Source: Alphaproteobacteria bacterium (GTDB lineage Bacteria > Pseudomonadota > Alphaproteobacteria > Rickettsiales > UBA3002). From it: DNA of 10,246 nt. The stretch lies in assembly GCA_021732545.1 (NCBI GenBank), contig JAKFUW010000057.1:1-10246 (forward strand), given 5' to 3'. The translations under genes and the position numbers were made by a program. The stretch's first letter is position 1, and every line of letters starts with the position of its first letter. Shown here one piece after another: positions 1 to 5,612 of this stretch. The notes under the pieces were generated by a model that did not search any database, was not told the DNA's origin, and saw nothing but the letters and a program-made list of their open reading frames with translations.

Positions 1-376
1 ATACAGCCTGATCTTTCACATCATGATCGCATGGGCATACGAGAATCAACGCATCGCCATGATGTTGCCGCGACAAATATTCCACGGCGACCGCAATCGC
101 CGCCGCCGTGTTCGCCGCGCGAGGCTCTAACAGGAGTGTCGCATTAAAGCTTTTTAACATTGCCGCATGGTCACGGTGCCCAACAATCAATGGCGCCTTA
201 AATAAGGTTGAATTGCGGACACGATGTAACGTATTTTCAAATAGCGATGGTTCGCTGGTTAACGACAAAAAGGCTTTAGGAATTTCAGGCGTGGAAAGTG
301 GCCATAAACGCGCGCCTTGGCCACCACATAGCAGCACCGGAATGATGGATCGGGGAGAAGTAGGAGCCAGAGTCAT
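1..376 (-). CDS. manC: Mannose-1-phosphate guanylyltransferase, N-terminal part (cut by window edge)
   Basis: This gene encodes the first 125 residues of a sugar nucleotidyltransferase that should make GDP-mannose from mannose 1-phosphate and GTP, a cytoplasmic precursor step for polysaccharides. Visible signatures are the nucleotide-binding loop PVLLCGGQGARLWPLS (residues 13-28), followed by PKAFLSL, then LEPRAANTAAAIAVA (residues 83-97), and a CPCDHDV segment in place of the usual LPADH-like motif. The canonical GGSGTRLWP loop reads GGQGARLWP here, a mild divergence. The ATG at 374-376 places the loop about 13 residues in, as is usual. No strong ribosome binding site is visible, only an A-rich stretch. 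The catalytic C-terminal part lies outside the window, so a fused isomerase domain cannot be excluded. A weak sigma70-like promoter (AATCAA at 426-431 and TTAATA at 405-410, read on the minus strand, 15-base spacer) may drive it. The family call is firm; the exact sugar is inferred. Confidence 0.85.
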   Translation of the reverse strand, partial: MTLAPTSPRSIIPVLLCGGQGARLWPLSTPEIPKAFLSLTSEPSLFENTLHRVRNSTLFKAPLIVGHRDHAAMLKSFNATLLLEPRAANTAAAIAVAVEYLSRQHHGDALILVCPCDHDVKDQAV

Positions 377-437
377 GTTTTTCTTTTTTAACTATTTGAA
401 TAACTTAATACGAAAGTGCGCTTTTAATCAAAGGGTT

Positions 438-467
438 TTCGCATCCGCCGCGTATATCTGTTATAAT
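438..467 (+). promoter_or_regulatory. Candidate extended -10 sigma70 promoter of the sigma-factor operon
   Basis: TATAAT at 462-467 is a perfect -10 hexamer preceded by TG at 459-460, which makes an extended -10 element. The best -35 match is TTCGCA at 438-443 (4 of 6, 18-base spacer), so recognition would rest mostly on the extended -10. The predicted transcription start is near 474, giving a leader of about 140 nucleotides that contains both hairpins. A separate ECF-type promoter is not convincingly visible. Confidence 0.5.
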
Positions 468-477
468 GCAATGACCA

Positions 478-532
478 TATAGTGCTTTTCAAATCATTTT
501 CTCTTATGAAACTTTTTGTAAAAAGCACTATA
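478..532 (+). repeat. Inverted repeat / leader hairpin 1
   Basis: TATAGTGCTTTT at 478-489 is perfectly complementary to AAAAGCACTATA at 521-532. CAAA at 490-493 and TTTG at 515-518 can extend the stem inward past a two-base bulge. The repeat begins just after the predicted transcription start. No T-run follows on the plus strand, so it is not an obvious terminator. It could act as an RNA leader structure or as a DNA operator. Confidence 0.75.
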
Positions 533-544
533 AAACATATAATT

Positions 545-603
545 ATAGTCATTCTATCCCATTAAAAATGACTCATGTAAAAATTTTTAATGGGAATGAC
601 TAT
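545..603 (+). repeat. Inverted repeat / leader hairpin 2, abutting the ribosome binding site
   Basis: TCCCATTAAAAAT at 557-569 pairs perfectly with ATTTTTAATGGGA at 583-595. ATAGTCAT at 545-552 pairs perfectly with ATGACTAT at 596-603. The two stems are separated only by a four-base bulge (553-556), giving 21 base pairs around a 13-base loop. The right arm ends one base before GGAGG (605-609), so folding could limit ribosome access to the first gene of the operon. The lower arm 545-552 can alternatively pair with ATGACCAT at 471-478 (7 of 8). Confidence 0.75.
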
Positions 604-604
604 T

Positions 605-609
605 GGAGG
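605..609 (+). promoter_or_regulatory. Ribosome binding site fixing the start at 614
   Basis: GGAGG lies four bases before the ATG at 614. It decides against the upstream in-frame ATG at 590, which sits inside the right arm of hairpin 2 and would place extra residues before an otherwise normal signal peptide. Confidence 0.8.
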
Positions 610-613
610 TTTT

Positions 614-982
614 ATGATTCGTATGCGCGCAGCATTACTTGCTTTGATGGCCATCGCTTTGATCACTCAAATCCCCATCGCTTATGCAGGACCTAGCGAT
701 GTGGAGCCGATTTCGTATCAGGAACGCCGCGCCAAAATGAAGGCGATGAACCCGCAGGAGCGTGAGGCGTTTCACACAGAACGCAAAGCACAATGGAACG
801 CGATGAGTAAACCAGAAAAATTGGCCTTTATCGAGAAGCGCCGCGCTGAACGCATTAAATATATGGAAGAACGCTGGAACGCTATGTCAGACGATAAAAA
901 AATCAAGTTTGTGGAAAAACGCATGGAACGTCACCGTCGCGGGCTTCATGGCCACGACCGCGATCAGCCTAAGCCGGAATAG
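614..982 (+). CDS. Small secreted helical-repeat protein, possible periplasmic sensor of an ECF sigma system
   Basis: The 122-residue product has a clear signal peptide: basic start MIRMR, hydrophobic core to about residue 22, and likely cleavage after AYA at 25. The mature part is very charged and predicted helical. It holds three related blocks: residues 38-57 (KAMNPQEREAF), 57-76 (WNAMSKPEKLAF) and 84-103 (WNAMSDDKKIKF), each ending in an ER or EKR pair. The tail carries HRRGLHGHDRD, a small histidine cluster. There is no cysteine. The pattern recalls the LTXXQ/Spy-CpxP-CnrX type of periplasmic helical hairpin and DUF3106 W..MSPEER repeats, but membership is not proven. The gene ends three bases before the ECF sigma gene and is probably co-transcribed with it, which supports a sensory role at the envelope. 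Metal or stress sensing is inference. An unrelated structural or chaperone role is possible. Confidence 0.75.
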   Translation: MIRMRAALLALMAIALITQIPIAYAGPSDVEPISYQERRAKMKAMNPQEREAFHTERKAQWNAMSKPEKLAFIEKRRAERIKYMEERWNAMSDDKKIKFVEKRMERHRRGLHGHDRDQPKPE

Positions 983-985
983 TCA

Positions 986-1552
986 ATGTACGAGTTCAGC
1001 TCTATGCCTGATGAGAGCCTGATGGATTTTATCCGTGGTGGCAATGTGCGGGCGTTTGAAGCGCTGGTCAATCGCCACCATCGGCGGTTTTACGGCATGG
1101 TCTATCGCTGGGTACTGCACCGCAGCGATGCTGAAGACATTGTGCAGGAAGCCTTTTTAAAATTATGGTCGGGCAAAGCACGCTGGAAGTCGGGTCGCAA
1201 TGCCACATTTATCACGTGGTTTTATCGTATTTTATATCATCAATCGATTGATGTGATGCGCACCCGCAAGCGCACCATGATAGAACTGCGCGATGATATG
1301 GCAAGCGCAGAACCAACGGCAGAAGATGATGTCGTCAACCGTGAAATGCAGATGAAGTTACGCTCGGTGCTCAATCAACTCACCGATTCGCAACGCATCG
1401 CGATACAATTATTTTACTTTGAGCAACTGCCCCAAAAACACATTGCCAAAACCTTGGGGTTGACTGTGAAAGCACTCGAATCACAATTAAGCCGCGCTAA
1501 AGCGGCATTAAAAGAAGGAATGGCCGATTATGACCAAGCACGAACTGGATGA
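986..1552 (+). CDS. ECF-family RNA polymerase sigma factor
   Basis: The 188-residue protein is a two-domain extracytoplasmic-function sigma factor acting in the cytoplasm. Region 2 spans about residues 10-95, with the -10-recognition and core-binding helix DAEDIVQEAFLKLW at 48-61. Region 4 spans about 127-177, with the helix-turn-helix QKHIAKTLGLTVKALESQLS (150-169). No extra C-terminal domain is present and the length is typical for the family. It starts three bases after the secreted-protein gene, with GGA at 976-978 as a modest ribosome binding site. A second in-frame ATG at 1004 is possible and would lose only six residues. The membrane protein gene begins 23 bases before its stop, so the two are probably translationally coupled. 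Its regulon cannot be read from this window and the ECF subgroup was not determined. Confidence 0.95.
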   Translation: MYEFSSMPDESLMDFIRGGNVRAFEALVNRHHRRFYGMVYRWVLHRSDAEDIVQEAFLKLWSGKARWKSGRNATFITWFYRILYHQSIDVMRTRKRTMIELRDDMASAEPTAEDDVVNREMQMKLRSVLNQLTDSQRIAIQLFYFEQLPQKHIAKTLGLTVKALESQLSRAKAALKEGMADYDQARTG

Positions 1553-1898
1553 GGTAAATACGTTACTACATGCCATGCGGGTTCCCGCTGCATCGAGCCA
1601 TGCTACGCAGCGCTTGGTGCAACACGCCACGCAAAATCCACGCCAAGGATGGCGCTGGCTGATGCTGTGGCGCCAGCTACGTGCCGTAATCTATCTGCCG
1701 CAATCACGTTGGATTATGGCTTATTCTGTGGTTGGATTTTTTATTCTGGTGGGGCTGATTGGCCGAATGAATGGCACCTTGCAGCCTGAGCAAACGATCA
1801 CGACAAAATTATCCGACGATGATTTATTGCTAGATATAGATTTTGAATTTGAACATGAAAAAGACCGCTATTTATTGTCTGATATCACGGCGTTTTGA
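1530..1898 (+). CDS. Single-pass membrane protein, probable anti-sigma factor
   Basis: The 122-residue product has an N-terminal cytoplasmic part of about 60 residues, one transmembrane helix (about 62-78, WIMAYSVVGFFILVGLI) and an acidic C-terminal tail of about 44 residues likely outside the inner membrane. It overlaps the ECF sigma gene by 23 bases and has AAGGAA at 1515-1520 as ribosome binding site, nine bases before its ATG. Position and topology are those of a membrane-bound anti-sigma factor that would hold the sigma factor until a periplasmic signal arrives. There is no HxxxCxxC zinc motif and no cysteine at all, so it is not a ZAS-type anti-sigma; a short CnrY-like or RsiW-unrelated type is more plausible. 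The function rests on context, not on a recognised domain. Its last 31 bases overlap the convergent gene on the other strand. Confidence 0.75.
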   Translation: MTKHELDEVNTLLHAMRVPAASSHATQRLVQHATQNPRQGWRWLMLWRQLRAVIYLPQSRWIMAYSVVGFFILVGLIGRMNGTLQPEQTITTKLSDDDLLLDIDFEFEHEKDRYLLSDITAF

Positions 1899-2245
1899 GC
1901 GAGTGGCACGATACCCTCTGTTGGCGTTTTCTCGGCAACACACACACAATTAATGGCTCCAGAACATGGATATATTTTACAATCTTGCGCAATGTCGCTG
2001 CTTGCACGCAATGCAAAAGGCGGCTTGGGACCCTTATAGGAACCGTCAGGAGACAACGTAAATTTTTCTGGCTCTGGCTCTGGTGGTGGTGGAGGCACAT
2101 ATTGCGGCATGCGAGGCACAGCATGGCCATGGGGCATCGTGTAAAGCACGCTGTAAAAATGATCCATCGCGGACGCGGGCTTGGTGCTTTCTAGCACAAT
2201 CAACGCAACCAACATCATCAGGGTATAGAGCCATGTCCGTGTCAT
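1868..2245 (-). CDS. Small secreted proline-rich protein of unknown function
   Basis: The reading frame gives a 125-residue protein from the ATG at 2243-2245. It begins with a good signal peptide (MTRTWLYTLMMLVALIVL, likely cut after PASA at residue 26). The mature part has a run VPPPPPEPEPEKF (50-62), a KGPKPPF segment and four clustered cysteines at 89, 94, 100 and 102 (CKIYPC, CVC), which suggest an oxidised periplasmic or exported protein. The product is not recognised. A GTG at 2299 would extend it by 18 residues but would bury the signal peptide. Neither start has a clear ribosome binding site, which lowers confidence. It follows the isomerase gene by 103 bases on the same strand and overlaps the putative anti-sigma gene tail to tail by 31 bases. 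The secretion signal is the main reason to believe this frame over the opposite-strand ones. Confidence 0.5.
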   Translation of the reverse strand: MTRTWLYTLMMLVALIVLESTKPASAMDHFYSVLYTMPHGHAVPRMPQYVPPPPPEPEPEKFTLSPDGSYKGPKPPFALRASSDIAQDCKIYPCSGAINCVCVAEKTPTEGIVPLAQNAVISDNK

Positions 2246-2253
2246 ACAGGCAT

Positions 2254-2274
2254 TGTGGATGAATCTGTGGATAA
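2254..2274 (-). promoter_or_regulatory. Two DnaA-box-like sites
   Basis: Read on the minus strand, 2266-2274 is TTATCCACA, a perfect match to the DnaA box consensus. 2254-2262 is TCATCCACA, one base off, in the same orientation and offset by 12 bases. They sit just upstream of the small secreted-protein gene. No AT-rich unwinding region or replication gene is nearby, so this is not a replication origin. Chance occurrence is possible. Confidence 0.3.
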
Positions 2275-2348
2275 CAATCAAGATAATTTGAACAAGCACA
2301 TGAATATCAATGATAGTTGTGCCGTTATCGTTTCTTTAACGTCACACC

Positions 2349-2987
2349 TTATATTGCATCAGGCTGATGCATGGGATGCGCTTTTTCAAAAGCGGGCAGC
2401 GCAAGGCATGCCGCTTCTATCCGCAATAACGTTGGATAAGGCGCAAGGTCGCACTCAAACCGCCGCGCATTAAATAACTGCGGAATCAGCGACACATCCG
2501 CCATGGTCAACTGATCACCATAACAATAAGTGCCCGCGATCGGTTTGATCATCGCCTCAAACGCGGCGAGGCCTTTGGCTTGCCAATGCGCAATCCACGC
2601 CATTTTCTCGGTCTCTGAATGGCCAAGTGTTTCGGTGAGATAATGCTGCACGCTGGTATTATTCACGGGGTGAATATCGCACGCAATAATCTGGCACAGC
2701 GCCCTGATGTTTGCTCGCGCTTCCAGATTTTTTGGCAGCAACGGTGGCTGTGGCCAGCGTTCTTCCAGATATTCCAAAATGGCGTGTGCCTGGGTTAACA
2801 CCTGCTCACCAACCTTCAACGCAGGCACCCCACCCGATGGATTAAGCACGAGGTAGTCGGCGTGCTTATGTTCATTTTTAAGCAAATTCACCGCCACAAC
2901 ATCATATGCCACACCCTTGATATTGAGCGCAATCCGCGTGCGATAGGAAGTGGAAGAACGGTAGTAGTTGTAGAGAGTGATGGGCAT
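2349..2987 (-). CDS. maiA: Maleylacetoacetate isomerase (zeta-class glutathione transferase)
   Basis: The 212-residue protein has the usual length of MaiA/GSTZ, which isomerises maleylacetoacetate to fumarylacetoacetate with glutathione as cofactor, between the homogentisate dioxygenase and fumarylacetoacetase steps. The N-terminal thioredoxin-like domain shows the zeta signature YRSSTSYRTRIALNIKG (residues 9-25), the cis-proline segment NPSGGVPAL (49-57) and LTQAHAILEYLEE (64-76). The helical C-terminal domain includes CDIHPVNN (103-110) and GDQLTMADVSLIPQ. Two usual positions differ: the signature cysteine of SSCS is Thr13, and the serine of the TQS glutathione-binding turn is Ala67. Both could affect glutathione binding. 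The start codon at 2985-2987 lacks a clear ribosome binding site; only A/G-rich sequence precedes it. The gene lies 45 bases after the lyase gene, with a palindrome in the gap. Confidence 0.9.
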   Translation of the reverse strand: MPITLYNYYRSSTSYRTRIALNIKGVAYDVVAVNLLKNEHKHADYLVLNPSGGVPALKVGEQVLTQAHAILEYLEERWPQPPLLPKNLEARANIRALCQIIACDIHPVNNTSVQHYLTETLGHSETEKMAWIAHWQAKGLAAFEAMIKPIAGTYCYGDQLTMADVSLIPQLFNARRFECDLAPYPTLLRIEAACLALPAFEKAHPMHQPDAI

Positions 2988-3004
2988 CGTTTTTTCTTTC
3001 TTTC

Positions 3005-3025
3005 GCTCCCCCCTTGAGGGGGAGC
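3005..3025. repeat. GC-rich palindrome between the lyase and isomerase genes
   Basis: GCTCCCCC at 3005-3012 and GGGGGAGC at 3018-3025 form a perfect 8-bp stem around CTTGA. It resembles the CTCCCCCT...AGGGGGAG palindrome at 5498-5518, suggesting the same dispersed family. On the minus strand it is followed by an A-rich stretch rather than a T-run, so it is not an intrinsic terminator. Confidence 0.7.
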
Positions 3026-3032
3026 ACTATTA

Positions 3033-4415
3033 TTAAGCCACCGCCTTTGCCGTGATGGATTTGGCGGGTGATAATTCTGCCGTGAAATGGCGCAAAAATT
3101 TCGCCTGCTTCTCGATGCGGTGCGCCCCGATCTCATGTCGTTTCGCATACACTTCCTGCATCACTTCCACCACATAATCAAAATGGCTTTGGGTGTAAAC
3201 GCGGCGCGGAAAGGCCAGACGCACCAGCTCATGAGGTGCAGGTGCGTCACCTTTGCCGAACATGAGCGAACCCAGCTCCACACTGCGGATTCCCCCTTCG
3301 ATATAGAGTGCATTCACCAACCCAATTCCGGGCAAATCTGCTGGTGATAAATGCGGCAAAAACTTCGCCGCATCCACAAACACCGCGTGGCCACCTGCGG
3401 GTTTAACAATCGGCACACCCATCGCATCAAGCTTTTGCGCCATATAGCGCACCGTGGCATTGCGATAAGCCTGATAATCATCATCAAGCGCCTCGTTCAA
3501 GCCCACCGCAATCGCTTCCAGATCGCGGCCAGCTAAACCACCATAAGTCGGAAAGCCCTCGGTTAAAATCAGCAAGCTGCGAAATTGCTCCGCCCAATCA
3601 TCATTGTTGCAGCATAAAAATCCGCCAATGTTCACCATGCCATCTTTTTTCGCGCTCATGGTGCAGCCATCGGCGTATGAGAACATCTCTCTGGCAATGT
3701 CCATTAAACTGCGATGTTTTTGCCCCGCCTCGCGCTGCTGAATAAAATACGCGTTCTCCGCAAAGCGGCACGCATCCATGATGAGTGGGATATTATATTT
3801 CTTCAAAAGCGCTTTGGTTGCCTTAATGTTTTCAAGTGATACCGGCTGGCCACCGCCTGCATTATTGGTCACCGTAATCATCGCAAAAGGAATGCGCTCC
3901 ACGCCAACCTCTTTAATCGTTGCCTCAAGCCGCGCAATATCCATATTACCCTTAAACGGATGATTGAGCGCCAGATCCATTCCCTCATCAGTCAACAGAT
4001 TTCGCGCCTCTGCCCCCGCCACTTCCATGTTGGCACGGGTGGTATCAAAATGGCTGTTATTAGGAATCAACACGCCAGGCTTCACCAATGCTCGCGCTAA
4101 AATATGCTCAGCCGCACGGCCTTGATGAGTTGGGAAAATATGCTTGAAGCCTGTGATGTTTTTGACCGACGCTTCAAACCGCAACCATGAAGGACTACCC
4201 GCATAGCTTTCATCGCCGCGCATCATCGCGGACCATTGCTCGCTCGACATCGCGCCCGTTCCCGAATCGGTGAGCAGATCAATCATCACCGATTCAGATT
4301 TTAATAAAAACACATTGTGTTTTGCTTCATCAAGCAAACGCACGCGCTCATCACGCGTGGTCATTTTAATCGGCTCGGTCATTTTAATACGAAATGGTTC
4401 AATGATGGTTTTCAT
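3033..4415 (-). CDS. tnaA: PLP-dependent beta-eliminating lyase, tryptophanase-like
   Basis: The 460-residue protein belongs to the tryptophanase/tyrosine phenol-lyase family of fold-type I PLP enzymes, which release pyruvate and ammonia together with indole or phenol. Family landmarks are PFRIKMTEPIK (7-17), IDLLTDSGTGAMS (45-57), GDESYAGS with Tyr71, PTHQGRAAE (95-103), the PLP lysine in SAKKDGMVNIGG (Lys257) and AFPRRVYTQSH with the carboxylate-binding Arg404. Three positions that separate the two activities look tryptophanase-like: Asp124 (Thr in tyrosine phenol-lyase), Leu381 (Arg381 in tyrosine phenol-lyase) and His443 in LRHFTAEL (Phe in tyrosine phenol-lyase). The loop before Asp124 is short, as in tyrosine phenol-lyase. 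It lies between fumarylacetoacetase and isomerase genes, with palindromic elements in both gaps. The symbol reflects residue evidence; its surroundings would equally suit a tyrosine-active enzyme. Confidence 0.85.
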   Translation of the reverse strand: MKTIIEPFRIKMTEPIKMTTRDERVRLLDEAKHNVFLLKSESVMIDLLTDSGTGAMSSEQWSAMMRGDESYAGSPSWLRFEASVKNITGFKHIFPTHQGRAAEHILARALVKPGVLIPNNSHFDTTRANMEVAGAEARNLLTDEGMDLALNHPFKGNMDIARLEATIKEVGVERIPFAMITVTNNAGGGQPVSLENIKATKALLKKYNIPLIMDACRFAENAYFIQQREAGQKHRSLMDIAREMFSYADGCTMSAKKDGMVNIGGFLCCNNDDWAEQFRSLLILTEGFPTYGGLAGRDLEAIAVGLNEALDDDYQAYRNATVRYMAQKLDAMGVPIVKPAGGHAVFVDAAKFLPHLSPADLPGIGLVNALYIEGGIRSVELGSLMFGKGDAPAPHELVRLAFPRRVYTQSHFDYVVEVMQEVYAKRHEIGAHRIEKQAKFLRHFTAELSPAKSITAKAVA

Positions 4416-4431
4416 GATCTTCCTTTAAAAC

Positions 4432-4482
4432 TGTCATCCCGGCCAGCAAGCCCACTTTGGGCGCAGCGCGTGCCGGGATCTC
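4432..4482. repeat. Alphaproteobacterial-type intergenic palindrome
   Basis: ATCCCGGC at 4436-4443 pairs with GCCGGGAT at 4472-4479, and an inner stem GCCCA/TGGGC (4450-4454 with 4458-4462) is nested inside. The leading GTCATCCCGG resembles a dispersed palindromic element frequent in alphaproteobacterial genomes. It fills most of the 78-base gap between the fumarylacetoacetase and lyase genes. Confidence 0.7.
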
Positions 4483-4493
4483 GCGCCACATAC

Positions 4494-5474
4494 TCATACA
4501 TACCTCACCACTTTCTGTTCAATTGCGCCAAAAATACTGTGACCTTTATCGTCTTTCATCTCGATGCGAATATGATCGCCAAACGCCATAAAGGGTGTGA
4601 TGGGCGCGCCACTTTCAATGGTTTCGATCATGCGTTTTTCGGCTAAGCATGATGATCCTGTGGCAGGGTCGGCATTCGATACCGTGCCCGAACCAATGAT
4701 GGTTCCTGCGCGTAAAAAACGCGTTTTAGCGGCATGGGCAATCAACTGCCCAAAATCAAATGTCATATCCACACCTGCATTCGGGTGGCCGAACCATTGG
4801 CCATTGAGAATAGAGTGCAACGGCATATGTAATTTTCCATCCGCCCACGCATCGCCCAATGCTTCGGGTGTCACGGCTACCGGCGAGAATGCACTGGCCG
4901 GTTTGCTCTGAAAAAACCCAAAGCCTTTCGCCAGTTCACCCGGGATTAAATGACGAAGCGACACATCATTGACCAGCATGATAAGCCTGATATATGTGAG
5001 CGCATCGGCAGGGTTAACACCCATTGGTACATCGCCGGTAATCACTGCCACTTCGGCCTCAAAATCAATGCCCCAGTCTTCATCTGCTGCAATAATATCA
5101 TCGCGGGGACCAATGAAGGCATCCGAGCCTCCCTGATACATCAGTGGATCGGTCCAGAAACTCTCCGGCATGTCAGCGCCACGTGCTTTGCGCACCAGTT
5201 CCACATGGCGAACATAAGCTGAACCATCCGCCCATTGATAGGCACGCGGCAATGGCGAGTGTATCGCGGTTTCATCGAATGGCATCGCCCAATCGGCTGC
5301 GCCCATATTGAGCGCATCATAGATTTTTTGTAATATCGATTTCGCTGCGTCCCACTCATCGAGCGCGGCTTGTAAAGTCGGCACTTCCGCGATCGTTGCG
5401 CATTGAGTTAAATCTCGGCTGACCACCACTAATGTGCCATCGCGCCCACCTGATTTTAAGGTTCCTAATTTCAT
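4494..5474 (-). CDS. fahA: Fumarylacetoacetase (fumarylacetoacetate hydrolase)
   Basis: The 326-residue protein should cleave fumarylacetoacetate to fumarate and acetoacetate, the last step of tyrosine catabolism. It belongs to the FAH superfamily, in a shorter form than the roughly 420-residue animal enzyme. The metal site can be placed: Asp83 with the general-base His90 seven residues later (the spacing of mouse Asp126 and His133), Glu139 and Glu141 in DFEAEVAV, and Asp170 in MLVNDVSLR. Lys191 in FFQSKPASAFSP fits the conserved active-site lysine. The C-terminal core includes RAGTIIGSGTVSN (255-267) and PFMAFGDHIRIEM. The ATG at 5472-5474 has GGGAG as ribosome binding site, and the 13 bases ending in ATG are identical to those of the hydroxyphenylpyruvate dioxygenase gene. 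Its gene lies between those for homogentisate dioxygenase and the lyase, 138 and 78 bases away. Confidence 0.92.
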   Translation of the reverse strand: MKLGTLKSGGRDGTLVVVSRDLTQCATIAEVPTLQAALDEWDAAKSILQKIYDALNMGAADWAMPFDETAIHSPLPRAYQWADGSAYVRHVELVRKARGADMPESFWTDPLMYQGGSDAFIGPRDDIIAADEDWGIDFEAEVAVITGDVPMGVNPADALTYIRLIMLVNDVSLRHLIPGELAKGFGFFQSKPASAFSPVAVTPEALGDAWADGKLHMPLHSILNGQWFGHPNAGVDMTFDFGQLIAHAAKTRFLRAGTIIGSGTVSNADPATGSSCLAEKRMIETIESGAPITPFMAFGDHIRIEMKDDKGHSIFGAIEQKVVRYV

Positions 5475-5497
5475 AGATTCTCCCGCATCTTCTATTT

Positions 5498-5603
5498 CCT
5501 CCCCCTTTTAGGGGGAGGGTAGGTGGGGGTTAGCCGCACACGATAGCGCAAGCCGCTACCCTCACCCGACACTTCGTGTCACCCTCTCCCAAAGGGAGAG
5601 GGT
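5498..5603. repeat. Composite palindromic intergenic element (REP-like)
   Basis: Three hairpins lie in series: CCTCCCCCT/AGGGGGAGG (5498-5506 with 5510-5518), GACAC/GTGTC (5568-5572 with 5576-5580), and ACCCTCTCCC/GGGAGAGGGT (5581-5590 with 5594-5603). The sequence between them holds a further imperfect pairing of GTGGGGGTTAGC with GCTACCCTCAC. It fills most of the 138-base gap between the homogentisate dioxygenase and fumarylacetoacetase genes. There is no T-run, so a processing, attenuation or repeat-element role is more likely than simple termination. Confidence 0.7.
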
Positions 5604-5612
5604 TCTCCCACA

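Larger units (their letters stand above)
377..613. other. Divergent AT-rich intergenic region with structured leader
   Basis: These 237 bases separate the leftward guanylyltransferase gene from the rightward sigma-factor operon. The region is clearly more AT-rich than the flanking genes. It holds a rightward extended -10 promoter, two perfect-stem inverted repeats (478-532 and 545-603) and the ribosome binding site at 605-609, each listed separately. No credible small ORF was seen inside it. Confidence 0.8.

Noticed and set aside
108..482. Plus-strand reading frame over the guanylyltransferase gene
   Set aside because: It is antisense to a clearly recognisable sugar nucleotidyltransferase and shows no family features.
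471..603. MITE or insertion sequence remnant
   Set aside because: The two inverted repeats have different sequences, there is no clear terminal inverted repeat pair with target duplication, and the elements fit between promoter and ribosome binding site.
590..613. Upstream in-frame ATG for the secreted protein
   Set aside because: It lies in the hairpin arm, has no ribosome binding site and spoils the signal peptide; GGAGG at 605-609 supports 614.
1895..2194. Plus-strand reading frame rich in tryptophan
   Set aside because: The WLWLWWWW run is only the antisense of the proline codons of the secreted protein; it has no signal, domain or ribosome binding site.
2254..2274. Replication origin
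   Set aside because: Only two boxes, no AT-rich unwinding element and no dnaA, dnaN, parAB or gidAB genes nearby.
3005..3025. Palindrome as a rho-independent terminator
   Set aside because: Neither strand has a T-run directly after the stem; it matches a repeat-element pattern better.
3033..4415. Firm tyrosine phenol-lyase assignment from pathway context
   Set aside because: Asp124, Leu381 and His443 are not the tyrosine phenol-lyase residues; context alone is not enough.
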